A stretch of DNA of 64,000 nt from Glaciecola sp965660625 (GTDB taxonomy: Bacteria > Pseudomonadota > Gammaproteobacteria > Enterobacterales > Alteromonadaceae). How positions within the stretch are numbered: position 1 is the first letter of the stretch; each line of letters opens with the position of its first letter. The notes beneath the pieces were generated by a model. That model was not told the DNA's origin. It searched no databases and saw only the letters and a program-made list of their open reading frames with translations. Of this stretch, positions 1-7,242 are shown one piece after another. The stretch spans positions 1 to 64,000 of the forward strand of contig CBFIAR010000003.1 in the NCBI GenBank assembly GCA_965660625.1, written 5' to 3'. The translations under genes were made by a program, and so were the position numbers.

Positions 1-8
1 TTAAGAAA

Positions 9-149
9 AAGTGTTATCGGGAGCTGCAGGCGGAGCCTTTGTCCACACAAACGCGCTGTTCGCCATCCTTGGCCGCTTGCTAATGGCATCCTTGCCATTA
101 AGACGGTTTGTGTGGACAAAGGCTCCGCCTGCAGCTCCCGATAACACTT
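9..149. repeat. Large nested palindrome (cruciform-like element)
   Basis: Two 44-base arms, 9-52 and 106-149, are perfect reverse complements of each other. The 53-base centre holds a second perfect hairpin, with an 8-bp stem at 81-88 and 93-100 around a 4-base loop. The arms are GC-rich compared with the AT-rich DNA around them. An open reading frame runs through the element (11-196), but its sequence is explained by the palindrome, so I do not call it a gene. The structure suggests a mobile or dispersed repeat of REP or MITE type, or a strong bidirectional terminator or RNA hairpin. Copy number cannot be judged from this window. Confidence 0.85.
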
Positions 150-295
150 ATCACCTAGGCTCGTCTGCTTCCCTTTTAAATAAGCATATTTTATAAAATA
201 TAAAACCGAAATGCCAAATACTGCGTTCTAAGTGGTCATACTTACTCATTAAGGGTACAGTAGATTGTATTAATCATAATAAAAAAGGATTTTAC

Positions 296-667
296 ATGCT
301 CAGCTATGCAACCATCGGCGTCAGTGATTTAGACAAATCAGAAGCTTTTTACAATGAACTTTTAGCACCATTGGGGGCAAAAACCCTTATAAAGATGGAC
401 CGCATTATTTTTATGGGTAAGAGCGTGGCAGAGCCCATGTTAGCCATTTGTATTCCTTACAATGAAGATCCGCAGCATTGTGGTAATGGTAATATGCTCG
501 CTATCGCACCGGGTTCAAAAGAAAAGTGTGATGCGCTTTATAAAAAAGCAATTTCTCTAGGAGCAACTTGTGATGGTGAACCTGGACAGCGTATCCCTGA
601 TGTTTTCTATGGTGCGTATTTTCGTGATTTTGATGGTAATAAAATAGTATTTAATCATTTCGGGTAA
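296..667 (+). CDS. VOC (glyoxalase/bleomycin-resistance) family protein
   Basis: A 123-residue single-domain protein of the vicinal-oxygen-chelate superfamily. It opens with the typical first strand-helix (YATIGVSDLDKSEAFYNELL) and closes with a strand of the type F-R-D-F-D-G-N-K near residues 110-118, as in small glyoxalase-like proteins. An AAGGA ribosome site lies about seven bases before the ATG. The substrate cannot be told: family members include lyases, dioxygenases and resistance proteins, and small ones of this type are usually of unknown function. It stands alone, just after the palindrome at 9-149. Confidence 0.8.
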   Translation: MLSYATIGVSDLDKSEAFYNELLAPLGAKTLIKMDRIIFMGKSVAEPMLAICIPYNEDPQHCGNGNMLAIAPGSKEKCDALYKKAISLGATCDGEPGQRIPDVFYGAYFRDFDGNKIVFNHFG

Positions 668-800
668 GGTGTTATGTAAGCCCTTGATACACCGTGCTTG
701 CATTCATCAGTTGCGTGAGCTTCAAATCAGCCTATCATAGTTCGGCTTTACTCTAAAGTCGCTTTGCTTTCTCATTGACGTGTTAAACAGAAGGAATGCC

Positions 801-1895
801 ATGCGCAATAATAATGTAGATTCTGAGAATAGAGATTACCATGTCTTTGAAAACATTGAACAGTTGGTAAAAGTTGTAAAGTCTCTTTTTCATAATAGTT
901 TCGAGTCTGCAATATTGACAAGTGCAGAGACCGGAAGTCACAAAATCATTAGCGTCAATCCAGCGTTTTGTAAAATGACAGGTTACACTGAAAACGAACT
1001 AATTGGTCAGTCGCCCAAAATGCTTCAGGGTAAAAAAACGAATCGCAAAATAATCGATAGACTGAAATCTGATATAACACAAAATACGCCTTTTCACGGC
1101 GCTGCTATCAATTATCGTAAAGATGGAGTTCCCTATCATGTTGAATGGAAAATTAACCCAGTCTACGACTTAGACGGAAAGTTGCTATGTTTTTTCTCCA
1201 TACAGCGAGACTTAACTTACTTAAAGTCCTTTCTTAATCGGATCAAAACAACGTCTGACCGTTTCAGGGATCTGTTAAAAAAAGTCAAAGAGTTACCTTT
1301 GACCGAACAAGCAGATAACAACTTGAAGATATCGATGCAGCACGCCACTGCTGCAGAAGTGAATAATTTGGCTTTGTTCTCCCCATCGTTAAGAGCAGAA
1401 GCCGACTTTGACTTGTTTGATGATGAACTTTTCCTAGACGCTGATGACCAGACAGGGATGATGCCGGTTCAAACAAAAGCCAGTATCATCAGTGCAAAGG
1501 AATACCACGCGAACACCCAGTTTGAAAGCGAAGACATAAAAAGCCTTTGTAGTATTATTGCGGAATGCATCTCCAGTGTAGATCTGCTTAAAAACAACAT
1601 TACGGACGAAAGTTCTCGTCAAGATTTAGTTAATGACTTGCAGGAATTTGCTAATTTGCTGTTTTTTATGGATGAATTTGTTGATTTATCCACGGTACTC
1701 GGAGAGCTATCAAGAAAGCTTGGGGATACTCGAGATGCCAAATTACAACCTTTCGTTGTGGATATTCTTGATGCCCTAATCCTAGAGTTAAATGCTTGGG
1801 TTACCACAATATTCATTGACCGAACATCAAGGAATATTCACGAGCTTGATGCCAGTCTGATTGGTTCGTCAAAACAACTCTTAATGTTCCTTTAG
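801..1895 (+). CDS. PAS-domain protein with uncharacterised helical C-terminus
   Basis: I place the start at the ATG at 801 because AAGGA at 791-795 is well spaced for it. The frame stays open seven codons further upstream without a better signal. The 364-residue protein has one PAS domain at about residues 35-140 (SVNPAFCKMTGYTENELIGQ is typical), with no membrane segment. The last ~140 residues are predicted helical and end near the pattern N-I-H-x-L-D-A-S-L-I. From memory this resembles C-terminal tails of some uncharacterised signalling proteins. No kinase, GGDEF, EAL or HTH output domain is visible. It may be a sensor that acts through a partner. The ligand is unknown. Confidence 0.75.
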   Translation: MRNNNVDSENRDYHVFENIEQLVKVVKSLFHNSFESAILTSAETGSHKIISVNPAFCKMTGYTENELIGQSPKMLQGKKTNRKIIDRLKSDITQNTPFHGAAINYRKDGVPYHVEWKINPVYDLDGKLLCFFSIQRDLTYLKSFLNRIKTTSDRFRDLLKKVKELPLTEQADNNLKISMQHATAAEVNNLALFSPSLRAEADFDLFDDELFLDADDQTGMMPVQTKASIISAKEYHANTQFESEDIKSLCSIIAECISSVDLLKNNITDESSRQDLVNDLQEFANLLFFMDEFVDLSTVLGELSRKLGDTRDAKLQPFVVDILDALILELNAWVTTIFIDRTSRNIHELDASLIGSSKQLLMFL

Positions 1896-1906
1896 CGCCG
1901 TTGCAT

Positions 1907-1934
1907 ATGGCACCACAAACCAGTGCCATTTTTT
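1907..1934 (+). terminator. Rho-independent terminator after PAS gene
   Basis: A perfect 7-bp stem (ATGGCAC at 1907-1913 with GTGCCAT at 1923-1929) closes a 9-base loop and runs into six T (1929-1934). It starts 12 bases after the PAS gene stop codon. Confidence 0.8.
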
Positions 1935-1970
1935 CATCCTCTATGCAAAATAACTAAAAAGTTTGCTCAG

Positions 1971-1984
1971 CTCTCTAAAGAGAG
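1971..1984. promoter_or_regulatory. Short inverted repeat upstream of iadA
   Basis: CTCTCT-AA-AGAGAG is a 6+2+6 palindrome about 140 bases before iadA. A weaker pair (AAAGATA / TATCTTT) follows it. This could be an operator for the cyanophycin-degradation genes. No regulator is identified. Confidence 0.3.
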
Positions 1985-2121
1985 TAAAGATAGGAACCAG
2001 AGGGAACTTATCTTTTTGACATACGGTACTTCAATTAAAAAGTGAAATATCCCAAAAAGGGTTATGTGTTTCGCTACCTACGCTATAGAATTACAGTATT
2101 GCTTTACTAATTGAAAAGAGT

Positions 2122-3279
2122 GTGTCGGTTTTGATCACAATAATTAAGAATGCTGACGTTTACGCACCTGACCATTTGGGCTTGCAGCACATTCTGATTG
2201 CTGAAAATAAAATAATTTATATTGGCGACACCTTTCCCGAACTGAACCTAGAGCATGATACTGTTGATGCTCAGGGTTGTGTTGTGATGCCTGGCTTCAT
2301 TGATGGTCATACCCATATTACTGGGGGGGGGGGCGAAGCTGGTTTTTCTACAAGAGTGCCGCCGGTGCCCTTAAGTAAATTTACACGAGCCGGTGTCACA
2401 ACTGCTGTCGGTTTGCTTGGTACTGATGATTTGACTCGTAATACTGAATCATTGGTTGCTCAGGTTTATGCTTTAAGAGAAGAAGGTTTTTCTGCCTATT
2501 GCTACACTGGCGGATATCATTTACCGCCCACGACTCTAACCGGATCTGTACGCTCAGACATCGTTTTTATTGAGCCCATTATTGGTGTTGGTGAGTTAGC
2601 TATTAGCGATCATCGCTCTAGCCAACCAACCTTAAATGAACTGTTAAAAATAGCGTCTGAAGCACACGTTGCTCGTTTGATGACGGGAAAAGCTGGTATG
2701 CTGCATCTGCATCTAGGTGATGGCGAACGCGGTTTAAGTCTCGTGCGCGAGGCTCTTCAGACTGCTGAAATTCCACCGAGAACTTATAATCCGACACATA
2801 TTAACCGCCAGCGTCGCTTGTTCGAGGAAGCGTGTGAGCTTGCTAAAAGAGGCTGTTGGGTAGATGTTACTGCGTTTGAAACTGGCGATGTCGGCTTCGA
2901 ACCCAGTGAAGCCTTGTTGCGTTATATGCAGCAAGACTTACCACAAGATAAATTGACCATCAGTTCAGACGGCGGCGGATGCTTACCCGACTTCCATGCT
3001 GATGGTAGTTTGAAAAAGATGGACTTCGCAGAGTCTCAATCGATGACAAATATTTTCTACGAATTAGTAGACGACGGACAAGCGATTGAAACCTTTTTGC
3101 CCTTTTTTACGAAAAACGTTGCGCAATTAATGAATTTTCATCAAAAAGGTCGAATAGAGAAGGGTGCTGATGCTGATATCATCATATTGAATAAACAAAA
3201 TCGAATTGAGCATGTAATGGCAATGGGTCATTGGCATGTTAAATATAACCAACAAATTAAAAAAGGCACTTTCGAGTAA
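2122..3279 (+). CDS. iadA: Isoaspartyl dipeptidase
   Basis: A 385-residue zinc metallo-dipeptidase of the amidohydrolase superfamily. It hydrolyses beta-aspartyl dipeptides such as beta-Asp-Arg, the product of cyanophycinase. Visible family marks are the first His-x-His metal pair in D-G-H-T-H (His63, His65), the glycine run that follows (GGGGEAG), the G-V-G-E-L-A-I-S-D-H-R-S-S block, L-H-L-G-D-G, P-T-H-I-N-R and the final Asp in S-S-D-G-G-G. The start is a GTG at 2122, with a purine-rich stretch only two bases before it; a TTG at 2131 is an alternative. The stop is five bases from cphB, so the two are co-transcribed. Eleven G in a row (2323-2333) encode the glycine run. Confidence 0.92.
   Translation: MSVLITIIKNADVYAPDHLGLQHILIAENKIIYIGDTFPELNLEHDTVDAQGCVVMPGFIDGHTHITGGGGEAGFSTRVPPVPLSKFTRAGVTTAVGLLGTDDLTRNTESLVAQVYALREEGFSAYCYTGGYHLPPTTLTGSVRSDIVFIEPIIGVGELAISDHRSSQPTLNELLKIASEAHVARLMTGKAGMLHLHLGDGERGLSLVREALQTAEIPPRTYNPTHINRQRRLFEEACELAKRGCWVDVTAFETGDVGFEPSEALLRYMQQDLPQDKLTISSDGGGCLPDFHADGSLKKMDFAESQSMTNIFYELVDDGQAIETFLPFFTKNVAQLMNFHQKGRIEKGADADIIILNKQNRIEHVMAMGHWHVKYNQQIKKGTFE
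2323..2333 (+). repeat. 11-G homopolymer inside iadA
   Basis: Eleven consecutive G encode part of the conserved four-glycine segment of IadA (codons ggg ggg ggg ggc after the Thr). In this length class it allows the protein to be read through. A gain or loss of one base would truncate the enzyme shortly after the first metal ligands. Confidence 0.9.
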
Positions 3280-3284
3280 ATATT

Positions 3285-4103
3285 ATGCCCTCTCCAACTA
3301 TAGATGGCACCCGAAGAGGATATGTAATTCCTATTGGTGGTGCAGAAGAAAAGCTAGATAACCCTGAAATTTTGGCAAAGTTTGTCGAGCTTTGCGGTGG
3401 CAAAGAAGCCGTTATTACCATTATTCCAACTGCTTCACAGCTTGATGACACCGGTTCAAGATATCAGAAGATTTTTGAAGAAATAGGCGTTAAAAAAACC
3501 TATTCACTTCCTATTAATGAGCGTAGCGATGCGCAAGACCCAAGTTACGTAAAAACCCTCGAAAAAAGCACGGGTATTTTTGTAACAGGCGGTAATCAAC
3601 TTCGATTATCGACTATTTTAGGCGGCACACCTATCGCAAAAACCATTCGCCAGCTCAACGCGCAAGGTGTTCATTACGCTGGAACCTCTGCTGGTGCTGC
3701 CATTGTCTCGCAACACATGATTACTGGTGGCAGTACAGGCATCGTACCCACCGAAGGCGGCGTTAACTTAGCGCCTGGAATGGGCTTAATTAATACCATT
3801 GTTGTTGACCAGCACTTTAACGAACGTAACAGACTCGCTCGTTTGCTTTCCGCTGTTAGCTACAACCCGTTTTTAATTGGCATTGGGCTGGATGAAGACA
3901 CCGCTGCATTCATTGATCATGATAATGTTTTTACCGCCGTGGGCAGTGGCGCGATTACGGTAGTTGATACGAGTGATATTGAGTATTCATCAATGGCAGA
4001 AGCGCGCACGGGCGATGCTCTGACACTCCTAAATGTGAAATTACATATTTTAGCGTCAGGCGCTAGATATGATATTTCAAATCGAAAAGCTTATGTAAGC
4101 TAA
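3285..4103 (+). CDS. cphB: Cyanophycinase (peptidase S51)
   Basis: A 272-residue serine peptidase of family S51 that cleaves the polymer cyanophycin to beta-Asp-Arg dipeptides. The nucleophile is Ser135 in the motif G-T-S-A-G-A. Other family marks are the N-terminal P-I-G-G-A-E-E, F-V-T-G-G-N-Q and V-D-Q-H-F-N-E-R-N-R-L, and G-I-G-L-D-E-D-T-A. The length is normal for bacterial CphB. No signal peptide is seen, which fits the cytoplasmic location of the polymer. It follows iadA after five bases and is closed by a strong terminator at 4169. The genes for the last two steps of cyanophycin breakdown thus form one unit. Confidence 0.95.
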   Translation: MPSPTIDGTRRGYVIPIGGAEEKLDNPEILAKFVELCGGKEAVITIIPTASQLDDTGSRYQKIFEEIGVKKTYSLPINERSDAQDPSYVKTLEKSTGIFVTGGNQLRLSTILGGTPIAKTIRQLNAQGVHYAGTSAGAAIVSQHMITGGSTGIVPTEGGVNLAPGMGLINTIVVDQHFNERNRLARLLSAVSYNPFLIGIGLDEDTAAFIDHDNVFTAVGSGAITVVDTSDIEYSSMAEARTGDALTLLNVKLHILASGARYDISNRKAYVS

Positions 4104-4168
4104 TCATCAACCTAGGCATTTTGCACTTAGTTTTTCTGATGTTGCAAAGAACAAAATAAAAACATCTC

Positions 4169-4194
4169 AAAAGGTAGCGTGAGCTGCCTTTTTT
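4169..4194 (+). terminator. Rho-independent terminator after cphB
   Basis: A 10-bp stem with one T-G wobble (4169-4178 with 4183-4192), loop GTGA, followed by T residues. It separates iadA-cphB from cphA. Confidence 0.85.
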
Positions 4195-4360
4195 ATGTAA
4201 CGTAGATTAATAATAAAAGCACACTACTTGGCCCTATCGCATTCAAAATGGATAGAAGAATACATAACGGTTAAATATAGCATCTACTGCTCTTTTTACC
4301 GCTACGGTTAAGTAATAAAAAACGAAGTCACGCTCACGTCGCTCCAAGGGAACTGCAATC

Positions 4361-7180
4361 ATGAAAATTCTAAGTAAAAATGTTTACGTCGGTCCGAATG
4401 TCTATGCCAATTTCCCTGTCATTTGTTATCAAATTGATATTGGTGAATTAGAATGTTGGCCTTCAGTTAAACTGGGTGAAGACTTCATTAATGGACTAAT
4501 CGCTGCATTACCGTCACTGCAAAAACACGGTTGCTCGTATGGCGAAGAAGGCGGTTTTTTAAGACGTCTAGTTGAAGGTGAAGGGACTTGGATTGGTCAT
4601 ATTTGGGAACATGTCGCGATAGAGCTACAAAACTTAGCTGGTTCATTTGTTACCTTTGGCCGCACAAGAAGCATGCAAGATAAAGGCTGTTATTACGTCG
4701 TATATCAATATCATCAAAAAGATGTTGGCTTAGAGGCTGGAAACCTCGGTTTGAAATTGCTCACGCACCTTATGCCCAAAGAAGTTCAAACTGTCATTAA
4801 AGCCGATATTGATGAAAACTTCAGCTTTGCAGAAGAGTTAACGGATTTCATCAAGATGGCTCAACGCAAAGAATTTGGTCCGAGTACCGCTTCTTTAGTA
4901 GCAGCTGCGGAGCAGCGAGATATTCCATGGTTGCGCTTAAATAACTACAGCTTGGTGCAATTTGGTCACGGCAAATACCAGCAGAGAATTCAGGCAACAA
5001 TCACGAGCGAAACAAAACACATTGCAGTAGAAATTTCCTGTGATAAAGAAGACACGCATAACCTACTCAATGATTTGGGCCTTCCTGTGCCGCAACAAAT
5101 GATGGTTTACAGTGACAAACAAGCCGTCAGAGCTGCTCAGCGTATTGGTTTTCCAGTGGTATTAAAACCACTAAATGCAAATCATGGACGTGGTGTTAGC
5201 ATTAATTTGATGACAGATGAAGACGTTACGATAGCTTTTGCTGAAGCACAAAACCATGGAACTAGCAGAGCCGTTTTGGTCGAGAGCTTTATTACGGGCT
5301 ACGATCACAGAATGTTAGTGGTAAACAATGAGCTGGTTGCTGTCGCCAAACGTGTTCCAGGGCATGTCGTTGGCGATGGAATTCACAGCGTTGCACAACT
5401 CGTCGATTTGGTAAATAAGGATCCTCGCCGTGGCGTTGGTCATGAAAAAGTACTCACCCGATTGGAACTGGATAATCAAGCCACTCGTCTTATGGAAGAA
5501 GCCGGTTACAACGAAGATACGGTACTTGAAAAAGGTCAGGTCTTCTTTTTGCGTTCTACTGCTAACTTGTCAACCGGTGGCACGGCTATTGATGTAACCG
5601 ATATTGTGCATCCGGATAACAGAGACATGGCGGTGCGCGCAATTCGAGCCATCGGTCTTGATATTGGTGGGGTTGACTTTTTAACTGATGATATAAGCAA
5701 GTCATACAAGGAAATTGGTGGTGGTATTTGTGAATGCAACGCTGCCCCTGGTTTTAGAATGCACGTTGCGCCCAGTGAAGGTAAACCAAGAGATGTGGCT
5801 GGTAAGGTCATAGATATGCTGTTTCCGGCTGGCAGTCAGGCTAGGATCCCTGTCGCCGGCATTACCGGTACTAACGGAAAAACGACAACGTCGAGAATGC
5901 TTGCAAGCATTATGAAAAGTGCGGGTTTTACGACAGGTATGACATCAACCGATGGTGTTTATATTGACGGTCATCTTACGGTAAAGGGGGATATGACAGG
6001 ACCAACATCAGCCCAAATAGTTTTACGTGATCCAAGCGTTGATTTCGCGATCATGGAAACGGCGCGAGGTGGTATCGTAAAGCGGGGCTTAGGTTACAGC
6101 ACTTGCAACGTTGGTGCTTGTTTGAATATTTCAGCTGACCATTTGGGTCAACGAGGAATAGATACCTTAGCGCAATTAGCACAAATTAAGCGTGTTGTAG
6201 TTGAAGTTGCGCAAGACTGCGTTGTGCTCAACGCCGACGATATTCACTGTTTGCAAATGGCGGAGTTCTGCCAAGCGAAACAAATTTGCTATGTCACTAT
6301 AGACTCCGGACATGGCCTTGTGCGAGAGCATATTCGGCAAGGCGGCATGGCGATCGTGCTTGAAAAGGGCATTAACGGCGACATGATCACAATCTATGAC
6401 AAAGGTGCCCATATTCCATTGCTATGGACGCATTTAATACCGGCAACGATTGAAGGTAAAGCGATGCACAATGTGCAAAACGCGATGTTTGCTGCGGCGA
6501 TGGCGTATAGTTTCGATACCTCATTGGAAAATATTCGCCAAGGTTTGAGGATATTTAATACCTCTTTCTATCAAGCACCGGGGCGCTTGAATATTTTTGA
6601 TGAACATCCGTTTAAAGTTATATTAGATTATGCGCATAACCCTGCAGCCATAAAAACGATTACAGATTTAGCCGCGCGTTTAGATGTTAAGGGTAAGCGT
6701 CGTATTGTGATAGCTATGCCTGGTGACAGAAGAGATGAAGATATTATTGAGGCGGCTAAAATAATTTCTTCTACTTTCGACAGTTTTGTATGTAAAGCCG
6801 ATGATGATCGTCGTGGCCGCGGACATGATGAGGTGCCATTGATGCTCAAACAAACGCTGGAGTCGAATGGCGTTGATGCATCAAATATTCAGGTAATACC
6901 GAGCGAAGTTGATGCGGTTGAGGCAGGACTAGCAAGTTGTGCTCCGGGTGATTTACTGATTATACTCGGCGATAACATTACGCGTTGTTGGAAGCAGATC
7001 GTGCACTTTAACCATTCAACAGAGCATCCGGTTAGCGAAGAATCAAAACCGTCGGCAGACTTTCCTGAAAAGTTGTTTCAACCCATTGAACACAAATTCG
7101 AACTTCAAGAAGGCAGCCGAATCGTGCAAGATGAGCGAGGAGTTCATATTGTTGTTGATAGGGATGAAGAGTCAGATTAA
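4361..7180 (+). CDS. cphA: Cyanophycin synthetase
   Basis: A 939-residue enzyme that polymerises aspartate and attaches arginine to each side chain, using ATP for both steps. The three parts of CphA are present in order. First is an N-terminal domain of about 160 residues. An ATP-grasp ligase follows (about 215-480; F-P-V-V-L-K-P-L-N-A-N-H-G-R-G-V and C-E-C-N-A-A-P-G-F). Last is a Mur-ligase-like half, with the P-loop G-T-N-G-K-T-T at 503-509 and D-Y-A-H-N-P near residue 765. The length is slightly above the usual ~870-900 because of an acidic tail. AAGGGAA before the ATG is a plausible ribosome site. The paralogous gene at 7243 follows after 62 bases. Confidence 0.95.
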   Translation: MKILSKNVYVGPNVYANFPVICYQIDIGELECWPSVKLGEDFINGLIAALPSLQKHGCSYGEEGGFLRRLVEGEGTWIGHIWEHVAIELQNLAGSFVTFGRTRSMQDKGCYYVVYQYHQKDVGLEAGNLGLKLLTHLMPKEVQTVIKADIDENFSFAEELTDFIKMAQRKEFGPSTASLVAAAEQRDIPWLRLNNYSLVQFGHGKYQQRIQATITSETKHIAVEISCDKEDTHNLLNDLGLPVPQQMMVYSDKQAVRAAQRIGFPVVLKPLNANHGRGVSINLMTDEDVTIAFAEAQNHGTSRAVLVESFITGYDHRMLVVNNELVAVAKRVPGHVVGDGIHSVAQLVDLVNKDPRRGVGHEKVLTRLELDNQATRLMEEAGYNEDTVLEKGQVFFLRSTANLSTGGTAIDVTDIVHPDNRDMAVRAIRAIGLDIGGVDFLTDDISKSYKEIGGGICECNAAPGFRMHVAPSEGKPRDVAGKVIDMLFPAGSQARIPVAGITGTNGKTTTSRMLASIMKSAGFTTGMTSTDGVYIDGHLTVKGDMTGPTSAQIVLRDPSVDFAIMETARGGIVKRGLGYSTCNVGACLNISADHLGQRGIDTLAQLAQIKRVVVEVAQDCVVLNADDIHCLQMAEFCQAKQICYVTIDSGHGLVREHIRQGGMAIVLEKGINGDMITIYDKGAHIPLLWTHLIPATIEGKAMHNVQNAMFAAAMAYSFDTSLENIRQGLRIFNTSFYQAPGRLNIFDEHPFKVILDYAHNPAAIKTITDLAARLDVKGKRRIVIAMPGDRRDEDIIEAAKIISSTFDSFVCKADDDRRGRGHDEVPLMLKQTLESNGVDASNIQVIPSEVDAVEAGLASCAPGDLLIILGDNITRCWKQIVHFNHSTEHPVSEESKPSADFPEKLFQPIEHKFELQEGSRIVQDERGVHIVVDRDEESD

Positions 7181-7242
7181 TTTTCACTCTATGAGTGTAA
7201 GCGCAACTAGATGCATGACCAACGTTACGAGAAAGGAGCAGT

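Noticed and set aside
11..196. 61-residue open frame through the first palindrome
   Set aside because: The reading frame is a product of the perfect inverted repeat and has no ribosome site. A structural element explains it better.
801..1895. LOV-type blue-light photoreceptor
   Set aside because: The PAS domain has G-Q-S-P-K-M-L-Q-G where LOV domains have G-x-N-C-R-F-L-Q; the flavin-binding Cys is missing.
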